Source: Aporrectodea caliginosa
Taxonomy: Eukaryota; Annelida; Clitellata; Crassiclitellata; Lumbricidae
Assembly: GCA_020284085.1 (NCBI GenBank)
Contig: JACEVL010000482.1
Location: forward strand, 50,001 to 114,000
Length of the DNA stretch: 64,000 nucleotides
Direction: 5' to 3'
The position numbers were made by a program, and so were the translations under genes. Positions 33,546 to 45,275 of the stretch are shown here, piece by piece; position 1 is the stretch's first letter, and each line of letters begins with the position of its first letter. Below the pieces are notes generated by a model, which saw only the letters and a program-made list of their open reading frames with translations, was not told the origin of the DNA and made no database searches.

Positions 33546-35331
33546 GCGCTGTATTAGACACGTGATATGTTTTTATGTATGTGTGTATGTATGTTTGCAT
33601 GTACATATGTAGCCTACGTCTACGTTATTCGTGCTTGCATACATACATATCAGACATTTGCTTTGAGAAAATGATTTTGCCTTTCTTGTCAATAGTTCAA
33701 TGATGGCAGCATTGTGTCCTAAATTCTTAGCCATGTCCGCACAGCGAGTGTGTTTAAAATGTGTGAATGGAACACTTAAGGATCGATGCTGTGCATAACG
33801 CATTGGTCGATGGCCGTGGTTAAGGAGTAATCTAAGATTTAAACAGTTTGTAAATAAACGCTTGTGATCATGAAATCATTTCCCGGAACTTTGAATATCT
33901 ACGCGTGTTTGCTACACTGCCTGAGAGAGAAAAGATCTTTGTATGCCTGCATTTTCAAAGTACGTCACTCCAGAGTTCCTATGTAAACAGAAGCGTTGAA
34001 AAGACTGTAAATGTTGGAATGACTTACTTCGTATTACATCTACTTTACACATAGAATAGGGCCTATCTGATAGCTGTTTTAACAGTCAATAAAACTTGAT
34101 GTCGCAACTATTATAATCGCAGATTTACATGATTCAGACTAGGTGCGAATCACATATTTTGAGCTGAATCGAATTTTGAATAGAATCGGGGGAGGGCTGG
34201 GTAAAAGTTCGAATTCGAATCGAATCTCGAATCGAATCAACGGGTAACAGTTTGATATTCATGTAGTGTGTAGCCTACTCGATAGCACAGTAATCAATTT
34301 ATCAATGTAGGCCTAATAACTTTTCTGCAGTTTAAAATCACTAAAACTAAAAATTAAGTTAATTTACAAAATTGAAATAACACACATATTTAAACAAATT
34401 GAAACTAATTACTTTGTGCTGATCTGGTTCCATATTCATTAGGCCTAAATATAGTCACGCACCTTAATACCTAAATCACGCGTTTACTAACGCATGAAGC
34501 CTCTTGGACCTATATGCAATGTCAAAAAACAAACCTTTGCTTTGTCGTGCCCAAATCAGATTTTCTGGATTGGTTTTAGAAAGATTGTAGGTAAGTCTGT
34601 TATTATCTGTCCCCCCCCAACCGAATTAAGCCAATCTCTTTGTGACGAACAGTTTGTGGCGGACTAGCAAGTAAATCACGCGCAACTCAGTGGAAGCACC
34701 CTTTTGTTCTCTTTCCAGTACTGCAACGGATTACAGTTTCACGTTCAACGACCAATCCACGCACAGCACACAATTTCAACAAAGAAAGTCAAGGGCTGAT
34801 CATTTTTCGAGTCATGACGTCATTTTCGAATCGATTCGAATACTGCCGTCCGATTCGTTTTCGAATCGATTATCGAATCTTCGCAGGTCCCTAAATCAGT
34901 GGAATTGAATGGAGCCAAACCTTACGTTCTGTTTCCATTACATTACCGTTATTACCGCGCGACATATTTAGACGAGGCGATTATTGTATTAGTATCAAAA
35001 TACAGGAACGCTTGTGAAGGATTCAGAGAAAAGTTAATCACCAATGTGGTTTATAGTTTGAAGAGAATTTTTACTTACTTGAAATAACACCACTGTATGT
35101 CCTTATATATAAAGACACTCTATATAACGCTTTAAACAATCTATGAAAAGCTCTGTGCGCTTGAATGAATTTATTTAAATCGACATGACTTCACGTTGGT
35201 TGAAAATTGATGCTTCACGTATTTTGAGAAGTAGGCCTATGTCTAATGTTGCAAAAATACGGGGTCAATAAAAAAGAAGAAATAAGAGCAAGAATGGTGT
35301 GCATATGTACGACCCAGCATGCCCTCGCGGG
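33546..35331. other. Spacer downstream of gene D, duplicated at 16.3-19.1 kb; no gene seen
   Basis: Homologous to 17.6-19.1 kb. Contains a short palindromic GAATCGATTCGAAT-rich patch at 34160-34230 and 34815-34880 (TTCGAATCGATT type), which looks like the inverted ends of a small element of about 0.7 kb, but I could not fix its borders. No conserved reading frame. Confidence 0.45.
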
Positions 35332-36223
35332 AGTATGCGGACTGTTTCATCAAAGGACGATTCATCAAGGGACTATTCATCACGGACTATTCATCAAGGG
35401 ACTGTTCATCAAAGGTCTTTTCATCAAGGGACTGTTCATCAAGATGTTTATTGAATTGATGAAAGAATTATAGCTAAAATTGAAGTTAGATTGATGAAAG
35501 GCATTTTTGCTTAAATGGAGGCTGGATTGATGCAAATAATTACTGCTTAAATAGAAGTTGAAATGATGAAAATGATTTTGCTTAAATCGAAGCTGGATTG
35601 ATTAAGAGAATTAATGTTTAAATAGAAGTTGGAATGTTGAAAATAATTCTTTCTTAAATAGAAGCTGGATTGATGAAAGGAATTTTTGCTTAAATCGAAG
35701 CTGGATTGATTAAGAGAATTAATGTTTATTTAGAAGTTGGAATGATGAAAAGAATTCTTGCTTAAATAGAAGCTGGATTGATTAAAGGAATTTTTGCTTA
35801 AATGGAGGCTGTATTGATGAAAATAATTACTGCTTAAATAGAAGTTGGAATGATGAACATTATTTTGCTTAAATCGAAGCTGGATTGATTAAGAGAATTA
35901 ATGTTTAAATGGAAGTTGGAATGATGAAAAGAATTTTTATAGGAAAGCGAAAGTTGGATTGATGAAAATAATTTCTTATGAAACTAGAAGCTGCCTTGAT
36001 GAAAATGATACTTGCGTAAATAGAAGCGGGATTGATGAGTGTTATCATGGACATTGGTATTAAAATGTCATAATATGAAACGGTGAAGCGATATGTTTTA
36101 TTGCGCACATTATTAAAGAACGCTAAAACGATAAATGTTCTTGTGATGAACAGTCCCTTGATGAAAAGACCTTTGATGAACAGTCCCTTGATGAATCGTC
36201 CTTTGATGAACAGTCCTAGAACC
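35332..36223. mobile_element. Foldback element 2 with satellite-like inverted ends
   Basis: The left end is seven units of GGACTGTTCATCAAG type (35339-35443). The right end is five inverted units (36145-36216). The 10-bp sequence CCCTCGCGGG occurs at both borders (35322-35331, 36222-36231), giving an 8-10-bp target duplication. The centre is about 16 units of a 36-bp repeat (GAAGCTGGATTGATGAAAGG then AATTTTTGCTTAAAT). It is missing from the paralogous spacer near 19050, so it inserted after that duplication. The internal repeat is shared with foldback element 1 (23348-24332). Confidence 0.85.
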
Positions 36224-36772
36224 CTCGCGGGGTTCAGACCGCAATGACCCTGATTACTTCAGTCTTGTCATTTACTGCTATCTTATCTAATTTAATCTAG
36301 TCTAAAACACTATCTTCTTATTCAGTCTATCATAACCTAATTATAATCTAAAGACTGGAAGACAACTTATTTCAGCCGAACTGCTTCATTTGCATTAGAA
36401 TTGCATTGTTGATGTAAGGTTTATTCAAACATGTATAGGCCTAGTTAATAATGTAGTGCTGATTGAAGAAAAATACTAAGCTATTGTTTGGTATTCTATT
36501 ATAATCATGTGATCAAAAGTGAGTTCTACGAAAATAATCATCCCCTGTTAGCAGCGTTGTCAATCCGAGGCACCTCAATAGGATATATCCTGAGATCTGT
36601 CCGGTGGTCAACCAAGAAACCACCTGCAACAAAACTGACAGCGCGAGAAATTGTTTCTGGAAAACACAGTTTACACGCCAGCATTGAGTGAGCAGAGCAA
36701 CCTGTGTATATAGAAAACTAGGAATACATTGTGCCGCTCGGTCCTTAGAAATTTCGTCGCTCGACAGCATTT

Positions 36773-39700
36773 TTACAAGTTCTGCCTCATCAACATTCGA
36801 CTGCGATAGACGTAGAAATTGGGCGCCAATTGCATCTTTTTAAGAGTGTCCCATCGACCGTAGACTCCGGGAATGGGGGTCAAGTTTGATGTGCTGCACG
36901 TATTGAACCACCATCCGCCGTTGGCCATTGCGCAGTTGCCATTGTTGTTGTCGTGATCGCTGTCATAGGTCGAGAAATTCATTCCGTTCGTATAATAACC
37001 ACTAGCCGAGACATTGTTAAAAGCATCACCACCGTCTCCAAGGTAACCGGTAACATTAAGCTTGTACCAGTTAGCTTCGTCTGCCAAACGGAAGGTCTCA
37101 AACTCAGCCGAGTACCACTTCCTGGTGTCGTTCGACTGGACTTCCACCCTCAGCTTCCATCTCTCAGCTGTCGTCAGTTGATGGACTTTCTCGTTTCCAA
37201 ACCAAAAGTTTCCAGTGACATCTCCGAATCCATCTCTGTAGTCACTCCAGGAGCGGTTGAAGGATACTGCGCTGGTTGGGTCTTTTTGGTGGATGATAAT
37301 CCAACCGTGAAGTTTACTCACTGGAACGATATCTGGAAATTCGGGTATCGTGATGTTCGTATCGACAACAACAGCCTGAAAATCTGTGAAGGTATTTAAA
37401 GGACATAATTTGTAAAAGACACGTATTTCCATTGTGTCTTCGTCGTTTTATTATATTATGCAAATGTTTAAAAGCATCGGCACAGTTTAAGAGTAGTGAA
37501 GCCGTTGCGAATACAATTTTTTTAGGCCGAACTCTTTGATGGTCACTTCTCACAATGTTAAAAACTTCTTATTTATCAATGCTACTCGATAACAAACGAC
37601 CTCTTTAGTTATGATAATTTTGGTTTCTGCTGTTTATGGTCATTTCTCGCGCTAGAGCTTTTGCCCTAACCGATATTAGACGAACCGAACATGTATTCCT
37701 TCGGGCAGAAGTGGAGCCAAAGTCACTTCGTTTGAATGAGGCCATGACTCCTTATATGACTTCACTTTAAATTTTTTAATTGAGCGCACAAATCTTTCCA
37801 TTTAATAATAATGGTCTACTCTAATGGTCTCAGAGTTGAGTCTCAAACTGGAAGCTGTTATTGGCAAAGCATAAAACCAGTCACCAGCATGTGAAGCAGA
37901 AAATAATTCTACAACTGCATCGTGCCTCTTTTGTGGTTAGTTTAAGACGCAACATTTTCAAACGTCTAGCATAATAGTAGACTATGCATGATACCCCGTT
38001 AAAGGTTCAGGAACTACAGACGAGCCTCCAGTAGTATAATAGAGGAACTAAAGGCAATAACTGAACACCCAGTGGTAGGCCTATCCTGTTAAACTTAATC
38101 TTGAATAATGCACAACCGAAGTTGTGTATTATTCAAGATCCACTTCAATGTTACAAGAAGTAGAATATGTCATCCTCACCTGCAGGTGGGATGCAGCGTA
38201 TCCAGGTACGATTAGCGATAAGGCATCCGGTTTCTTCTGGGTTGGAGGTAATTGAAACACAGCTTGTGTAGATGGCTCCGTTGAGGGAGAATGGAAAAGA
38301 ACAACACTTGTCCTGGACCATCCTAACCGAAGATGGTGGAGTTATCACGGTATTTATTTCTGGAAAATATTAAAGAATTGTTGTGTCCACGGATATGCTA
38401 CAGTTTTTTAAAAGTAGCAATGCTGATTGTATTTATAGTTACCGATATTCTCCAGAATATCTGATTCATGATCATTATTAGTTCTGTTAATTTATTAGTG
38501 CTTTTCGCAAATTGAGTTACGTATTATGCTACTTATTATATCAAATATAATTTTAATAATTTCATATGTTGCTAAAATTAGATTATTAGAAGAGAAATAG
38601 TGTTGCTGTTATAATAATAATAGGCTATTATTTTTTGCCCAAAATAAGTTTAATCTCTTAAGTGATAAAAAATTGCTTAGTGACAATTACATCTAACGCC
38701 TTCTCGAAGAGATCAGCCTACGCCTCATCCGGTTCTGGCAAAGAGAGAGAGAGAAATATCAATGACGTTAAACGACGCTGAATTATTAGTGAGATGCGTT
38801 TTAAAAAGGTGGCAACTTTCTTTCGAAAACTTGGAATTGCAAATTATTTGCATCCCAAATCCCTGATGAGATTTCAAAGGCTAGACGAACAAAGTCACGT
38901 GTTGCAACAAGTGGACTGTATTTAACATTTCCTGGCCGCTTTCAGCTCCACCGCTGCGCCAGTCGTAACGAAAGTTGCAGACAAGTAGGAAGCAACCAAG
39001 GCGTCTGTCACCGTTGCGTCCTCTATTGGACTGCGCCAGTAACGCCAGAGAATCAAAGTGAGTCCGTCCCTTCGGTCTCTCGCAATAGGTCCGGAAAAAG
39101 GTCGTGCGGTTCATTAACAGCATGAAACGCTGCATGACTGAGACAACGAGAAATGAGATCGTTTTAAAATGTTATCGGGTTGTTCTACCAAGGCCGATGG
39201 TGCAGGAAAGTCTAAGCAAACATCTCTCAGCAGAAATGTGTGGCTCAGTGCTCACTTAATGCGATTCTAAGACGAAGGATTACCACTGCTATTCTACTGG
39301 CATCATCATCGCATCTCTGACCACCACCTATAATTGGCAAAGCATGCAACCAATCGCCAGCATGTGAAGGTAGAACCCACTTTAAAAAGTGCTTAATTTT
39401 AGGAATCCTTGATTGCAGCACTGAGATTAGCAACAACCCTTTTCGAGAAGTGGTTTTGCTCCAGTATGCTTAATTGCTTATTGCTGTTTCTATTATTATA
39501 ATTATTATTTTTATTACTATTACTATTACTACTACTGCTACTGCTACTGCTGCTGCTCCTGCTCCTGCTGCTGCTGCTCCTCCTGCTGCCAGTGTTGTAA
39601 AGTAACGAAGTAAAAGTAACGCGTTACTGTACTTAAGTAAAAGTTTCAGTACTTTTACTTGTAACGAAGTAGTACAAAACGGAAATACTTTTACTTGTAA

Positions 39701-42099
39701 CGAAGTAACATTTAAACCACTTATCGGTACTTTTACTTCGTTACAATTTACGTAATATTCGTTACCTCGTTCGTTACTATGAGTTGCGCTATAACATTAT
39801 TTTAACAAAGGGAGAGGCTGAAAGAGCTAATATCACAGCACGAGCGCGATTGGAAATCTATACATAGACTCTGGCAATTTCTAACTGTGACCAATAGACA
39901 AGCTTCAACCAAAGCATATGACTTGTGGCGGTTGTTCCTGCGCAGCTTGGCAAATAGTGTGAAATTGTCTTACGAAAAAGTGGACATTGTTTACACATTT
40001 ATTAAATTTTTCCCTAAACTCTTTCAATTATCCGTTTACAATTTCGAACATCCATGGCCAATGGCCATATATGCAAATGACTGCAGAATGTTAACGATGA
40101 AGATGATGCTGCAGAATTCTTTACGAGAAAGAATAAAATTTTGTACAGCATTGCAGCCTGGCCTAGTTTGAAGGAACTAGGCCTATTTAATAGATTGGGT
40201 AGGCCTACTCCAATTTCGTGCGAGTGCTGCTGTTAGACTCCTTTTCGTTAGCTGTGCCAGTTTAACAATAATAAAAATAATAAACGCTCTAGATTGAATG
40301 CATTTTGAGAAATTAGTCTTCCTGGAAATAAAAAAAATTGGGCCCAATTAAGACTCAGTACTTTTACTTTTTACTTAAAAAGTATTATTTGGAAAGAATA
40401 CTTTTTACTTTTACGAAAGTAACTTTTTTGACGAGTACTTTTACTTTTACTTAAGTAATTAAAGTCCTATTTACTTTTACTTTTACTTAAGTAGGCTACA
40501 TTTGCCCGATACGTTTAACAACACTGCCTGCTGCTGCTGCTACTGTGGCGTTATTGCGTTGCGCCGTTCAACGCCTTAGCAACGTCGGCTTATTATGACG
40601 TCATTGCCTTAGTAGCGTAATGGGCGGAGCTTAGCTCTAGCCTAGAGTCCCCAGGACCGGTTGCTAGGCGACCTGCCCAGAGTCCCCGGGACCTGCTCAG
40701 GCTTAATGTGTCGAATTGCTATAAATAGCACTGCTTAAGACGCTTAGCAGGTAATAGAGGTATTAACGGAATTCAGTAGAGTTGTTCAGTCATTAGTTAG
40801 TCGTTTGTCGATGCTGTTCGTTCTTGATCTGATGACAATAATACGAGTGGTTGTGTTGAACTGACTTCCTTTGTTTCTTCGTCTAATTTACGATCGGTGG
40901 TCGCAAGCATCGTCTAGACCTTTGCCTGACAGGAGAGGCCAATCCTGGTCGGACATCGAGGACTGGGGGATTTCACAGACGCTATCCTGGTAACCGTTGA
41001 AGAAGAGAGGAATCCGCCCAGTGGTCCCATAGTTGGGATCGATCCTGCCTTCGCTGAGTGAGTGGAGGGAGGTTTGCGACAGTGACACCATAAGTGGGGT
41101 CAATTCAGTCTACAGTGAAAGACCAAGTTTGCCATACTACTATTAATATCCATGTATTTTTCAATGGCATTGTTATTATTATTTATGATCATTATTACAA
41201 AATTACCCTGAAGAGTTGCACACTTTCCGATAAATCTCTTGGTCTAAATACAAAATAAACAAAATATTACACATTAACCTATAAACTAATAGGCACTGTT
41301 GTTGTCTTCTGAGCACGAAGGTTGTGCTATCTAAGTATAGGCAAAAATGTGTTCTCTACAAACACCATAAATGTAACTGTCAGACATTCTAAGAAGTTTG
41401 CATTAGCAACAAAACTTGAAAAGTTCAGTTGTATGGAAGGATCAAGATTGTTTCCAATTAATTATTGTCAGACAAGCAATGCCTTATGCAAGAAATTATT
41501 TCACCTTATTTCATTGAATTATTACACTGATCTTTGAAACAGCCATACAACATGAGTATTTGCAACAAGTTGGTTAACACAATAATTAGGGCATTCATAA
41601 CTAGAAATAATTAAGAAAATAACGAAATTCTAATTTTCTTTGCGTGTGTTTCTATGAAAAATGTTCTAGGGGTGAATTGCATGATATCAATTTTAAATAA
41701 AGTTGTGTTATTTGATTATTACTCTATAACTGTGATCAAAAGTCAAAATCGCACCTGAAAATATTGGCAGGTTGTACTGTTCACGAAGTTAATCGGAGTC
41801 TTGTAATAGAGCTGGCATTGGTTCCCTGTCGCGTTGTAGTTATAACCCGTGCAGTTCTGATCCTCTCGACACTTCCAGGAACAGAAGACGGGCGAAGGAA
41901 GACATCCTCCTGATGTAGAGCCCGGAAATATTGCAGATGCATCTTCTATGGGTACAACCTTGGAAGGTGAATCGACGGAGCAGAAAACCGTCCCACTCTT
42001 ATAAGACGCTCTCCTGAAGTATGTGTTCACGAATCCACTGGATGTTGTTTGAACCACAAACAACATTAACATTAAGACAGCACTCTGTGTGTCAGCCAT
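36773..42099 (-). CDS. Gene D: secreted PAN/apple - FN2-like - fibrinogen-related protein
   Basis: Identified exons on the minus strand: 42099-41755 (exon 1, 115 codons), 38359-38180 (FN2-like, 180 nt) and 37383-36773 (FReD with stop). A 37-nt micro-exon expected from the phases was not found. With it the frame would close at 390 aa. Exon 1 gives a signal peptide and apple-like domain (FCSVDSPSKVVPIEDAS, CSWKCREDQNCTGYNYN, NQCQLYYK, TCQYFQ). Exon 3 gives DKCCSFPFSLNGAIYTSC and CLIANRTWIRCIPP. The FReD has GWIIIHQK, FNRSWSDYRDGFG, FWFGNEKVHQLTT, DSDHDNNNGNCA and NGGWWFNTC. Several N-glycosylation sequons occur. The FReD is closest to that of gene F, the other domains are not. Role in extracellular recognition is inferred. 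Confidence 0.8.
37800..37915 (-). mobile_element. Relic of RLE-type LINE
   Basis: A minus-strand frame reads ASHAGDWFYALPITASSLRL, the region just before the CCHC finger in RLE-type LINEs; compare ASDWLFALPHAAQGLRL at 5950-6000. Fragment only, in intron 3 of gene D. Confidence 0.55.
38099..38138. other. 40-bp near-perfect hairpin in intron 3 of gene D
   Basis: An 18-bp stem (TCTTGAATAATGCACAAC with complement TTGTGTATTATTCAAGA, one mismatch) with a 4-base loop lies about 40 bp from the FN2 exon donor site. Confidence 0.7.
39245..39436 (-). mobile_element. Relic of RLE-type LINE
   Basis: The minus-strand frame contains LPSHAGDWLHALPI, DDDASRIAVV and LRLRIALSEH. These correspond to the conserved stretch before the CCHC finger of R2/R4/HERO-type LINEs, and to the relics at 37800 and 5950. 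No endonuclease part follows. Confidence 0.6.
39590..40526. mobile_element. hAT-like non-autonomous element with 8-bp target duplication
   Basis: The element begins CAGTGTTGTAAAGTAACG and ends ...ACAACACTG, with long degenerate inverted ends rich in AGTAAAAGTA/TACTTTTACT units. A perfect 8-bp direct repeat CCTGCTGC flanks it (39582-39589 and 40527-40534). The centre (39820-40320) has no transposase frame I can recognise. It lies in intron 1-2 of gene D and may have disrupted or displaced the missing micro-exon. Confidence 0.85.
40543..41110 (+). mobile_element. Candidate LTR with promoter and leader
   Basis: A GC-richer stretch begins TGTGGCGTTATTGCG and has a TGACGTCA-like site (40597), an X-box-like palindrome GGTTGCTAGGCGACC (40659-40673), duplicated AGAGTCCCCRGGACC boxes and a TATA box TATAAATAG (40720-40728). 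It runs to GGTCGCA near 40910, followed by leader-like sequence. This arrangement suggests an LTR plus primer-binding region, but no second LTR, gag or pol is present. Confidence 0.35.
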
Positions 42100-42489
42100 T
42101 TAGTCCTATCTCTTAGTTATTAAATTTTATTTAGAGCGCTTAAAACATGCGCACGTTAGGTAAATTATAAAACAAAGGCGCTGAAATTGTTGGAATTTTG
42201 TTTCGCGTCATATGTGTTGTCAAAACGTGACCAACTCTTCAGGTCTGTTTGTTGATCTACTTCGACGACGTAATAGCACTTCTGGATCGATACATAAAAC
42301 CACGTCGATCTTGTAGGCAAAACGCCTGTTTGAAAACGCTTTTATCAGGCACAATAGGCTTATAATGGATGGATAACAGCACTCTACGATTAAAGCGCTG
42401 CCGGAAGCTTTCTACGGAGCACATTGTGAACACAGACAAGGACGCGTGTAAAAGACGTTCTCCGTGTGCTGACAGGCATTTCATACATT

Positions 42490-42960
42490 CACTCCGGAAA
42501 TTTGTATAGCGCCCTTTCAAGAAGCCTACTCAGAGGCGCTCTCAGCCCAGCCACAGGTAAACAGAAAGGACTTAACATTAAGGAGTCGGCAAAAAACAGG
42601 CAGATTGTTCCAGGGCATTAAGCGTAGTCAGAGCGGAAGCCCCATTCTAAGTGGAGGGCCAACAACCGAGAAGGCGCGACGCTGTCTGACCGAAGAGTGG
42701 GCCCGAGGGACCAGGAGCTCCCCTTCGCCGAAGAGCCCACTGCTCGACGGGAGGCTATGTCAAATACCCGGCGACAGTGGTCGGACGACAGGTAGGACGA
42801 AGCACTGCCATTGAGACATCGCCAGACTATCGCTGCTATCCTATAGGAGATGCGTTGCGAGGGAGGGAGCCAGCGCAAAACATCGCGCATGTAGGCAGAG
42901 ACTGGGACGTATCTTAGAATACGACCAATCAGTCAGAATGAAAGACGCGGTCAAGACGCC
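42490..42960 (-). mobile_element. CR1/L2-like LINE 3' end
   Basis: The minus strand encodes LRWLPPSQRISYRIAAIVWR, LNGSASSYLSSDH and a frame-damaged terminal part, then the 3' end TATAGCGCCC and ATGAATGTATGAAAT-like tail. It lies upstream of gene D. Confidence 0.75.
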
Positions 42961-43639
42961 ATATGAAGCTAGATGGGTGGCACTACAGTTGACACTGTAG
43001 TTGACTCAAGCATAGAATATCAGATAATTGAACCTGATGTGCAACGAACCCAAAGCATAGAAACAGTTTGACTCAGGTTTCGCCTAAACGAGACATGCAC
43101 GTACCTTGGATGAATGAGGATGAATGTGATCAACTATCCTGAGCAACTAAATAATAAAAATACAAACGATTAGAACACGGTAGTAGAAACATGCCAAGTG
43201 TACAAGTTTGTGCCCAATTTGTTGGGTTGATTTAGCCGCATATGGCGAACCCAGTTTCTATAAAAAAGCGTCTAGAACAACCTTTTTAACTTCAAGGGTT
43301 TTTAATTCAAAGACAACAGTTTTGTTGGTGATGAAGAATATGATTGGACCCATCCATATTTTTATTTAAAATACATTACAAAAATATGGACCTTACTCAC
43401 TGAAATGGATACTTAAATGAAACATACAGTACACATGTGTAGATAATTTTATGTGTCGTGTCTTCGATTTGTCCTGCTCTGTTTAATTTTGGAGAGATGT
43501 TGTCTAACGCGATGTGTGCCACCCCTATAAAATGGCGATAAACGATATATTATTAGTACATTAGAAATGGAATCTCTTTTATTTTACTGCCACCTAGTGA
43601 ATAGATATATTATTTTTAACTTGTCGAGACCGATGAGAT

Positions 43640-44100
43640 ATACTTTTGTACAGGGGTTATAGCCTACTCCTTCTAATAGTTGTTTTTCAACTATTATTGC
43701 CTTCACCCTTAGGGCAGATGGTCACATGCAAGGTTACTCAGAACTCTGGTGTGCTGCCCTCCTCTGGTAGAGGAACGTTGGGCGACTTTATACTGAGCAA
43801 CCGTAGTTCATTTTGTTTAATTGCCTATAATAGGCTGTGCTATTTGCGACGCTATTTGCTACCCTCTTCGCTGTTTCTGTCGTTTTCACCATAGAACTCG
43901 GATCAGTACCGCTTTCTAGTTCAGGTGGTGTACTGGAAGAAAAGACAATTGTTGAATTGTGGTCGTCTTCCAGTATTTGGTGGCGAGCGGTGATTAGAGT
44001 TCGACTAAGTCTTAAGTCGTAAGTGTTGGGTGGACTTTTAGTCCTCTCGTATAGCACGTGGGTTCTTCGACAATATTTCACGGAGACACTGAGACGTGGT
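43640..44100 (+). other. Possible LTR-like fragment
   Basis: The plus strand contains TATTTGGTGGCGAGCGGTG at 43973-43991, resembling a primer-binding-site junction after an LTR, preceded by about 330 bp of promoter-like sequence. No coding part or matching LTR was found. Tentative. Confidence 0.25.
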
Positions 44101-44430
44101 TTGATATTTCTTAGTTATAATTAAGTGTGTACAACGTATTTACAGAAGCGATAAACTTAACATAATTTGAAGAGAGTCCATGATTCGCTTTTGACCAATT
44201 GCTAGGCTCTGTCAGCCCGTTAAAGAAATGCACTGTCGTTCGTTAGCTTGCCGGTGTTGACTGCGTGGCCGTTTTCTTAGCAAATACCGCCTTGTTCCCA
44301 TCGTTCTTACTCACCCTGTTTTCTACCATTCTGTCAATTCTCTTACCCCATCTGTCATCCCTCTCTGCCCTCTGGTCCTCCGCTGCTCTCTGCCGAGTGG
44401 GCCCATTGTCCGTCCTTCGTCTCTCACCCT

Positions 44431-44645
<215 letters not shown>

Positions 44646-44676
44646 GTCAATTTTACGACAGATGTGGTCGTCTACT

Positions 44677-44715
44677 TAAATAGAATGTAAAGTAGACTAC
44701 TTTACATTCCATTTA
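44677..44715. other. Perfect-type hairpin
   Basis: TAAATAGAATGTAAAGTAG followed by its near-complement CTACTTTACATTCCATTTA forms a hairpin with almost no loop. Confidence 0.65.
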
Positions 44716-45049
44716 GGAATATTAAACGTCTAACAGGCAAACTAAGCCTATAATGTTCGAAAAAACAAGTCAGGTCTACTTAATCGAATTATTTTACTAT
44801 TAAATTAAATAATATTCAATCAAATAAAATAATATCATCGACGACTGCCTCTATTTCACTACTGGTGGTCACTGGCTCACTGCTGTCAGACGTCTGATTC
44901 CATATAACTTTTGAGTAAGTCATTTTCTTCATTGTACGAGTCGACACCTCTTTGTTTGAGGAGAGTATTTCAATCGACAAACGCCGGTCATTTTCGTAAG
45001 ACTTGCTGTCAAGGCTGTTGTGCATCAGACTGAATTGCCTTTGGTCAAT

Positions 45050-45270
45050 TGCAAAGATTACATGGTGAAATAAAGGCAGACGATGCTTTTGTTCCAGAAA
45101 AGAAATCTAAATTTAATTAAGTGTATGAAAACGACCCTCGATACCATAAGACGTCGTCCAACTATAACACTGACAGACAAGATTTTGCGGTTAATCAACA
45201 TTTGTCCGTCTATCTTTTTGTCGTTCCTCTCCAAATTCTCACCTGCAGACAACCAATAAGGCTACAAGGT
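45050..45270 (-). other. 3' flank of gene E conserved with gene F
   Basis: This stretch matches 56600-56870 downstream of gene F, including the CCATAAGACGTCGTCCAAC block. It probably holds 3' UTR sequence and marks the duplication that made genes E and F. Confidence 0.55.
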
Positions 45271-45275
45271 GTCTC

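Noticed and set aside
34160..34880. Small element with GAATCGATTC-rich inverted ends
   Set aside because: Both ends are degenerate palindromic patches and I could not define borders or a target duplication.
39887..40171. 94-codon open frame inside the hAT-like element
   Set aside because: No recognisable transposase motif; the element is best described as non-autonomous.
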